Shown piece after piece: positions 60,413 to 64,000 of a stretch of 64,000 bases of DNA. Source of the DNA: M30B19 sp041741535 (GTDB taxonomy: Bacteria > Planctomycetota > Planctomycetia > Pirellulales > Pirellulaceae). Position 1 is the first letter of the stretch, and every line of letters begins with the position of its first letter. The DNA lies in NCBI GenBank assembly GCA_041741535.1, contig JBGSJV010000139.1, forward strand, positions 62,001-126,000, in the 5' to 3' direction. The notes below the pieces were generated by a model. That model was not told where the DNA came from. It did no database searches and saw only the letters and a list, made by a program, of their open reading frames with translations. A program made the translations under genes and the position numbers.

Positions 60413-61636
60413 ATGAGTTCATTGGCTGGACAACCGAACAAGACGACTGCGTTGGTCGGAAACGGGGCAGGTTCACTCCGCGCGCCACTGGTTCGTCGTG
60501 CCTCTGCGGTGCCATCCCGCAGACTACCAGCCGGTGGAAAAGCCAAACCCGCTCCAAAACTTCGGGTTGGAAGTGGAGAAGCCGTCAGCAGTGGCAAGAG
60601 TCTGTCGAAACGCGAACTGTTGATGGTGGTTACCCAGTTGTCGATCATGCTGCGTTCGGGCGTGGACCTGGCGGACGCGGTCCGCAGCATTTCGTTGCGT
60701 GCGAAAAGCGAACGTGTTCGCAACGTCATGACGCGCGTCTACTCGCAATTAGAACAAGGTCAGCGGTTGTCCGTGGCGCTGGAATCGGAGCACAAGAGCT
60801 TTGGAACCGTCATGGTGGCCTTGGTCGCCGCAGGTGAAGCCTCGGGGCGGTTGAGCGACGTCCTCTCTCGGATGAGCACCATGATTCGCGATGAAATGCG
60901 AATGATGAGTTCCATCCGTTCCGCTTTGGGTTATCCGGCCGTATTGTTGCTCGTCACGATGGTCGTGTTGGCGGGGATGGTGTTCTTTGTCTTGCCACAG
61001 TTTGCCGGAATCTTCAAGTCTTCCAATGCGGAGGTCCCGTTTATCACAAAAATTATGTTGGATGGTGGCCAATTCGCGCGCCATTATTGGTGGGCGGTAT
61101 TGGGAGCAGGGGCCGGCAGCGTTTATGGACTATTCGCGTACACCAGAACCAAGACAGGCCGTTTGCAGTTGGATCGACTCTTGATGAACCTTCCTTACAT
61201 CAAGGGCGTGTGTGCCGCACTCTTTGCCGGACGTTTGTTCCGCTTGCAAGGCGCGATGTTGGAAAGCGGCGTCACGATGATGGATGTTTTGGAGCTGAGC
61301 AAAGCCTCGTGCGGCAACGCCTGTTATGCAAACATGCTCGAACAGATCGAAGACTCGGTCGTCAATGGCAACGGCTTTTCGGATGTCCTCCGCGATAACC
61401 CACTAATCCCGGGCGCCGCGGCGGACATGGTCTCGACCGGCGAAGCCAACGGACAACTGGGGCCGGTTCTGCAAACGGTCGGTGAATTCTACGAAACCGA
61501 AGGCGAAGAGAAACTGCGCGATGCCGTGAAGATCGCGGAACCGGTGATCATTATCGGCTTAGGTATTGTCGTGGGCGGGATCGTGCTCTCGGTCATGCTG
61601 CCGATGCTCGACATCACGACGGCGAAGGGAATGTAA
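60413..61636 (+). CDS. Inner-membrane platform protein (GspF/PilC)
   Basis: 407 residues. A ~60-residue basic unstructured N-terminus precedes two homologous T2SSF domains. First: KRELLMVVTQLSIMLRSGVD, AGEASGRLSDVLSRM. Second: RLFRLQGAMLESGVTMMDVL, MVSTGEANGQLGPVLQTVGE. Three membrane segments: YPAVLLLVTMVVLAGMVFFV, YWWAVLGAGAGSVYGLF and EPVIIIGLGIVVGGIVLSVM. The family couples the assembly ATPase to pilin insertion. The ATG is 44 bases after the gspE stop, within the operon. Confidence 0.94.
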   Translation: MSSLAGQPNKTTALVGNGAGSLRAPLVRRASAVPSRRLPAGGKAKPAPKLRVGSGEAVSSGKSLSKRELLMVVTQLSIMLRSGVDLADAVRSISLRAKSERVRNVMTRVYSQLEQGQRLSVALESEHKSFGTVMVALVAAGEASGRLSDVLSRMSTMIRDEMRMMSSIRSALGYPAVLLLVTMVVLAGMVFFVLPQFAGIFKSSNAEVPFITKIMLDGGQFARHYWWAVLGAGAGSVYGLFAYTRTKTGRLQLDRLLMNLPYIKGVCAALFAGRLFRLQGAMLESGVTMMDVLELSKASCGNACYANMLEQIEDSVVNGNGFSDVLRDNPLIPGAAADMVSTGEANGQLGPVLQTVGEFYETEGEEKLRDAVKIAEPVIIIGLGIVVGGIVLSVMLPMLDITTAKGM

Positions 61637-61649
61637 GGAAACTACTGCA

Positions 61650-62714
61650 ATGTCCACTCTATTTGCCCGCAACGCCGCCGCAGTCCGTCCGAGTCGTGCT
61701 TGGCATCGGCCATTGAAACTCGGTTTGGAGATTGGCGATCATGAAGCTCGGATGGTCGTTTGTCGCGAACGCTCTGCGGGCTGGGAAGTTCTCCGCGCTG
61801 GACGCCTCGCTTATTCAACCCCGTTTGTTGAAGCTCCGCAACCAACAACAGCCTTGATCGCACAATGGTTGCGTCGTGAGGGCGGTGCGAAGCCAGGGAG
61901 TTTGGTGGCGACGCTACCATCGGTCTTGTTTGAATACGAGTCGGTTCCGGTTTCCAGCGAAGAAGTTACTGGTCAGCAAACGGGCAAGACGGCCCAACAC
62001 TTGATGACGGAACTCTTGGGCGAGGAGTTGGAGCAAGCCAACTTCGACTATTGGGTTAATCAATCTGCCCATGGCGCCAAGTTGCATTTGGCGTGGTCGT
62101 CACGGACCGTTTTGGTGCAGGTGGCAGAGGGATTGAGTCAAAGTGGATGGCGTATCACGGCGTTTGACCTTCCGGTGGTCGCTCTCGCACGACTGGGCCA
62201 ATTCACTGATCGACCTGAGGCACAATTGATTGTGGAATTGAATTCAAATGGTGCAAATTTTGTGTTGTCCGGCCAGGGTGAACCACGCTACTTGCGGACG
62301 CAAATCTCGTTGGGAAATCGACCGCCCGTAGAAATCGTCGCCGCGCGACGGCAGATTTCGGCGGCCACTGCTGAAACGGCTTTGACGCGTTGGGGCTTGG
62401 ACCGCAGTGGTGCCCCCGCGCTGGCCGAGTTGCATGAAGCTTGTCTGAGCGATTGGCTGGAACGTCTGAGTTACGAGATTCATCGTACCTTGCAGTTTGT
62501 GCAAGGTGGATCGCCGGCCAGCGTCGCTCCGGGCGTTGTGCTTTGTGGGGGTGCGGCAGACATCAACGGATTGGCCGACTGGCTTGCTCAGCACTTGACG
62601 GTGGCCGTAGCGGTCGCCGCCTTGCCAGCTCACGGAAATTGGCTGTCGGCTGAACCCTATCGCGGCACCTATGCTCTGGCACTGGCCAATAGCCAATACG
62701 GAGTCGCTCCATGA
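61650..62714 (+). CDS. pilM: PilM-like actin-fold pilus assembly protein
   Basis: 354 residues from the ATG at 61650 (AAGGAA nine bases upstream); the frame to 61566 overlaps gspF and is unsupported. The actin-like fold is suggested by KLGLEIGDHEARMVVCR (phosphate-1 region), EAQLIVELNSNGANFVLSG and GVVLCGGAADINGLADWLA (adenosine region). In T4P systems PilM sits under the inner membrane and binds the PilN N-terminus; GspL has the same fold. The next gene starts with the PilN-like motif and overlaps by four bases. Confidence 0.88.
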   Translation: MSTLFARNAAAVRPSRAWHRPLKLGLEIGDHEARMVVCRERSAGWEVLRAGRLAYSTPFVEAPQPTTALIAQWLRREGGAKPGSLVATLPSVLFEYESVPVSSEEVTGQQTGKTAQHLMTELLGEELEQANFDYWVNQSAHGAKLHLAWSSRTVLVQVAEGLSQSGWRITAFDLPVVALARLGQFTDRPEAQLIVELNSNGANFVLSGQGEPRYLRTQISLGNRPPVEIVAARRQISAATAETALTRWGLDRSGAPALAELHEACLSDWLERLSYEIHRTLQFVQGGSPASVAPGVVLCGGAADINGLADWLAQHLTVAVAVAALPAHGNWLSAEPYRGTYALALANSQYGVAP

Positions 62715-63292
62715 AATCAGTCAATCTAATTCCGCTCGCGTTGCGACAACGTTGGGAATGGCAGACACAGGGTGTCAAATGGGCACTTGCGTGGTTGGTG
62801 ACGACATTGTTTCTGTGGATCACTTATACGATCTTCGAGCAGCGCCATGCGGCCGCTAAACAGCAGCTAGAATCCGAGCAATCTCTGGTGACGGGCGTGT
62901 CACAGGCGACCGGTCAAATTCAACAGTTGACCGCACAATCAACGCAAGCCAAGAACATTGTTGAGAATGCTCAGTTGTTGGAACTGACCGATGTGCCGTT
63001 GGCGTTGCTGCAGACATTGATCGAGTGTTGTCAACTTCAAGTCCGAGGCATCCAAATCGATTCAATTAGGCTGGATGAAGTCGCACCGAGCACGAGCAAA
63101 GGCAATGTGGTGACGCCGGCGCGGAAGCAACTGCTCTTTGACGGCGTTGCGGAGTCCGATCCTCGGGCTACTAGCTTCGTCAACAGTCTGCAAGCCAGCG
63201 GCCAATTCGAGGTCGTAGAATTGCTGAGCATTACGGGCTCGGAAGACCGTCCCGAGCGATCGTTCTCTATTCGCTGTGAACAAAAACAGTAA
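62711..63292 (+). CDS. pilN: PilN-like pilus alignment protein
   Basis: 193 residues. The N-terminus MKSVNLIPLALRQRWEW contains the VNLIP motif by which PilN docks on PilM. One membrane helix (WALAWLVTTLFLWITYTIF) is followed by a coiled coil and a small alpha/beta domain (LQVRGIQIDSIRLDEV, FEVVELLSITGSEDRP), the usual PilN layout. It forms the inner-membrane alignment complex with PilO. Its ATG overlaps the pilM stop. Confidence 0.9.
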   Translation: MKSVNLIPLALRQRWEWQTQGVKWALAWLVTTLFLWITYTIFEQRHAAAKQQLESEQSLVTGVSQATGQIQQLTAQSTQAKNIVENAQLLELTDVPLALLQTLIECCQLQVRGIQIDSIRLDEVAPSTSKGNVVTPARKQLLFDGVAESDPRATSFVNSLQASGQFEVVELLSITGSEDRPERSFSIRCEQKQ

Positions 63293-63302
63293 AGGCTACC
63301 CC

Positions 63303-63908
63303 ATGCTTGCACCGAAGGCTGACGACCCACTCTTCCTCCCGCGAGTCCTGGCCCGAGCTGTCGGGATGGGCGGCATCGCAGCTTTGGTCGGGCTGTGGTG
63401 GTTTTTTTTGGTGGCTCCTTTAAACCAATCACAACAAGCCTTGGAACAGGAGCGGATTGAAGTCGAAGGTTTGCAGCGACAGCAACCGGTTTTGTTGGCC
63501 GCGATGCAGGCCTCCAAAGCCAGGACCGAAACCTGGCAGCTGCAAGTCACCAAGTTGCAAGAACGTTCGTTGCCCGCGCAGGACGACATCGACTTCTTGG
63601 ACTGGATCAATGAACAGGCCCAGACCACCGGACTGAATATCAAAGACTTCCGTCCGTCAGGGCGAGAAGTTGTGGGCGAATACGAGGGCCGCAGTTTGAT
63701 GTTGTCGACGTCCGGTTCATTCGCGAGCATCTGCCAATTCTTGGAGGCAATGCGTCACTGCCCACGAATGAACCGCATCACGAGCATCGACATCAACCCG
63801 GACGGAAACCAACGCCAGTCGTTCTTGATGAACCTGCGGGTGGTCTTGTTTACTCGTTCCCCCAAAACCGCCGTTCTCACAACCGCCGGGTTCCCTAACA
63901 AGGCATAG
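63303..63908 (+). CDS. pilO: PilO-like pilus alignment protein
   Basis: 201 residues from the ATG at 63303 (AAAGG seven bases upstream). One membrane helix (GMGGIAALVGLWWFFLVAPL) leads into a coiled coil (QALEQERIEVEGLQRQQPVL) and a ferredoxin-like domain (EQAQTTGLNIKDFRPSGREV, SFASICQFLEAMRHCPRMNR, TSIDINPDG). This matches the PilO layout and position. It pairs with the PilN-like protein encoded 10 bases upstream. Confidence 0.9.
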   Translation: MLAPKADDPLFLPRVLARAVGMGGIAALVGLWWFFLVAPLNQSQQALEQERIEVEGLQRQQPVLLAAMQASKARTETWQLQVTKLQERSLPAQDDIDFLDWINEQAQTTGLNIKDFRPSGREVVGEYEGRSLMLSTSGSFASICQFLEAMRHCPRMNRITSIDINPDGNQRQSFLMNLRVVLFTRSPKTAVLTTAGFPNKA

Positions 63909-63910
63909 CC

Positions 63911-64000
63911 ATGAAATCGACAGCGAAACCGAGTGATACAAAGAAAAAGATCTTGGTAATCGTGTTATTGGTCGGCCTATTGGGGGTTGTCGGTTGGCAA
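63911..64000 (+). CDS. Start of the next pilus-operon gene (truncated by window)
   Basis: Thirty codons from the ATG at 63911, two bases after the pilO stop. They encode a short basic N-terminus (MKSTAKPSDTKKK) and the start of a membrane helix or signal (ILVIVLLVGLLGVVGW). In many pilus operons the next gene encodes PilP or a related inner-membrane/periplasmic protein; identity cannot be settled here. Confidence 0.7.
   Translation, partial: MKSTAKPSDTKKKILVIVLLVGLLGVVGWQ

Overview
The window looks like a chromosomal segment of a planctomycete, probably of the Pirellulales. This rests on gene content: a large secreted ThuA/NPCBM/propeller dehydrogenase of the PVC type, a Tat-exported Gfo/Idh/MocA oxidoreductase with HEAT-repeat partners, a DUF3106-like protein beside an ECF sigma factor, an EF-G resembling the spirochaete/planctomycete/mitochondrial EFG1 branch, many secreted hydrolases, and dispersed palindromic repeats. 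CMP-KDO synthetase, a secretin and lipoproteins imply an outer membrane. No rRNA, CRISPR array, prophage or intact transposase gene was seen. Start codons were moved inward from the longest ORF wherever a Shine-Dalgarno site, signal peptide or family alignment supported it.

Layout. 1-7.1 kb (minus): a left-truncated dehydrogenase gene, three tandem ~152-bp repeats, then an oxidoreductase/HEAT/HEAT operon. 7.4-11.4 kb: a small membrane protein, tRNA-Met(CAU), cysS and an Rpn-type nuclease, with a clean miniature element between the last two. 11.5-16.9 kb (minus): a Mre11-like protein with lost metal ligands, a YhaN-type SMC-like ATPase and a histidine phosphatase. 17.2-20.9 kb (minus): ECF sigma factor, membrane anti-sigma-like protein, DUF3106-like exported protein and a site-2 protease with CBS domains. 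21.0-23.7 kb: a palindromic repeat, rlmN and carA. 23.9-31.1 kb (minus): alpha/beta hydrolase, D-aminoacylase/beta-lactamase fusion, M28 peptidase and PQQ propeller, with nested miniature elements at the end. 31.1-36 kb: epmA, a lipoprotein phosphodiesterase, kdsB and two membrane proteins. 36.1-40.5 kb (minus): pilT followed by two GspE-like proteins without ATPase motifs. 40.8-46 kb: another miniature element, hisF, small proteins, rplU with a candidate pseudoknot leader, and a PpiD/SurA-like chaperone. 46.1-51.5 kb (plus): topA and fusA. 51.5-64 kb: a secretin and an HD-GYP protein (minus), then a plus-strand pilus/type II secretion operon: pseudopilin, receiver, histidine kinase, STAS, GspE, GspF, PilM, PilN, PilO and the start of one more gene.

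How the genes work together. The right end is one type IV pilus/type II secretion-like machine. It has its own two-component/STAS regulators and a probable c-di-GMP circuit (an HD-GYP phosphodiesterase and MshEN-like motifs in GspE). The pilT cluster 15 kb away may serve the same machine. The sigma cluster has all the parts of a regulated-intramembrane-proteolysis stress response. The 24-31 kb operon looks like an exported pathway for peptides or D-amino-acid compounds.

Most unusual. Three separate miniature inverted-repeat insertions each have a 10-bp target duplication that contains the stop codon of the adjacent gene (cysS, the PQQ gene, hisF). Other notable points are the two pseudo-ATPases beside pilT, the degenerate nuclease paired with a YhaN ATPase, and two interleaved perfect 8-bp helices upstream of rplU.
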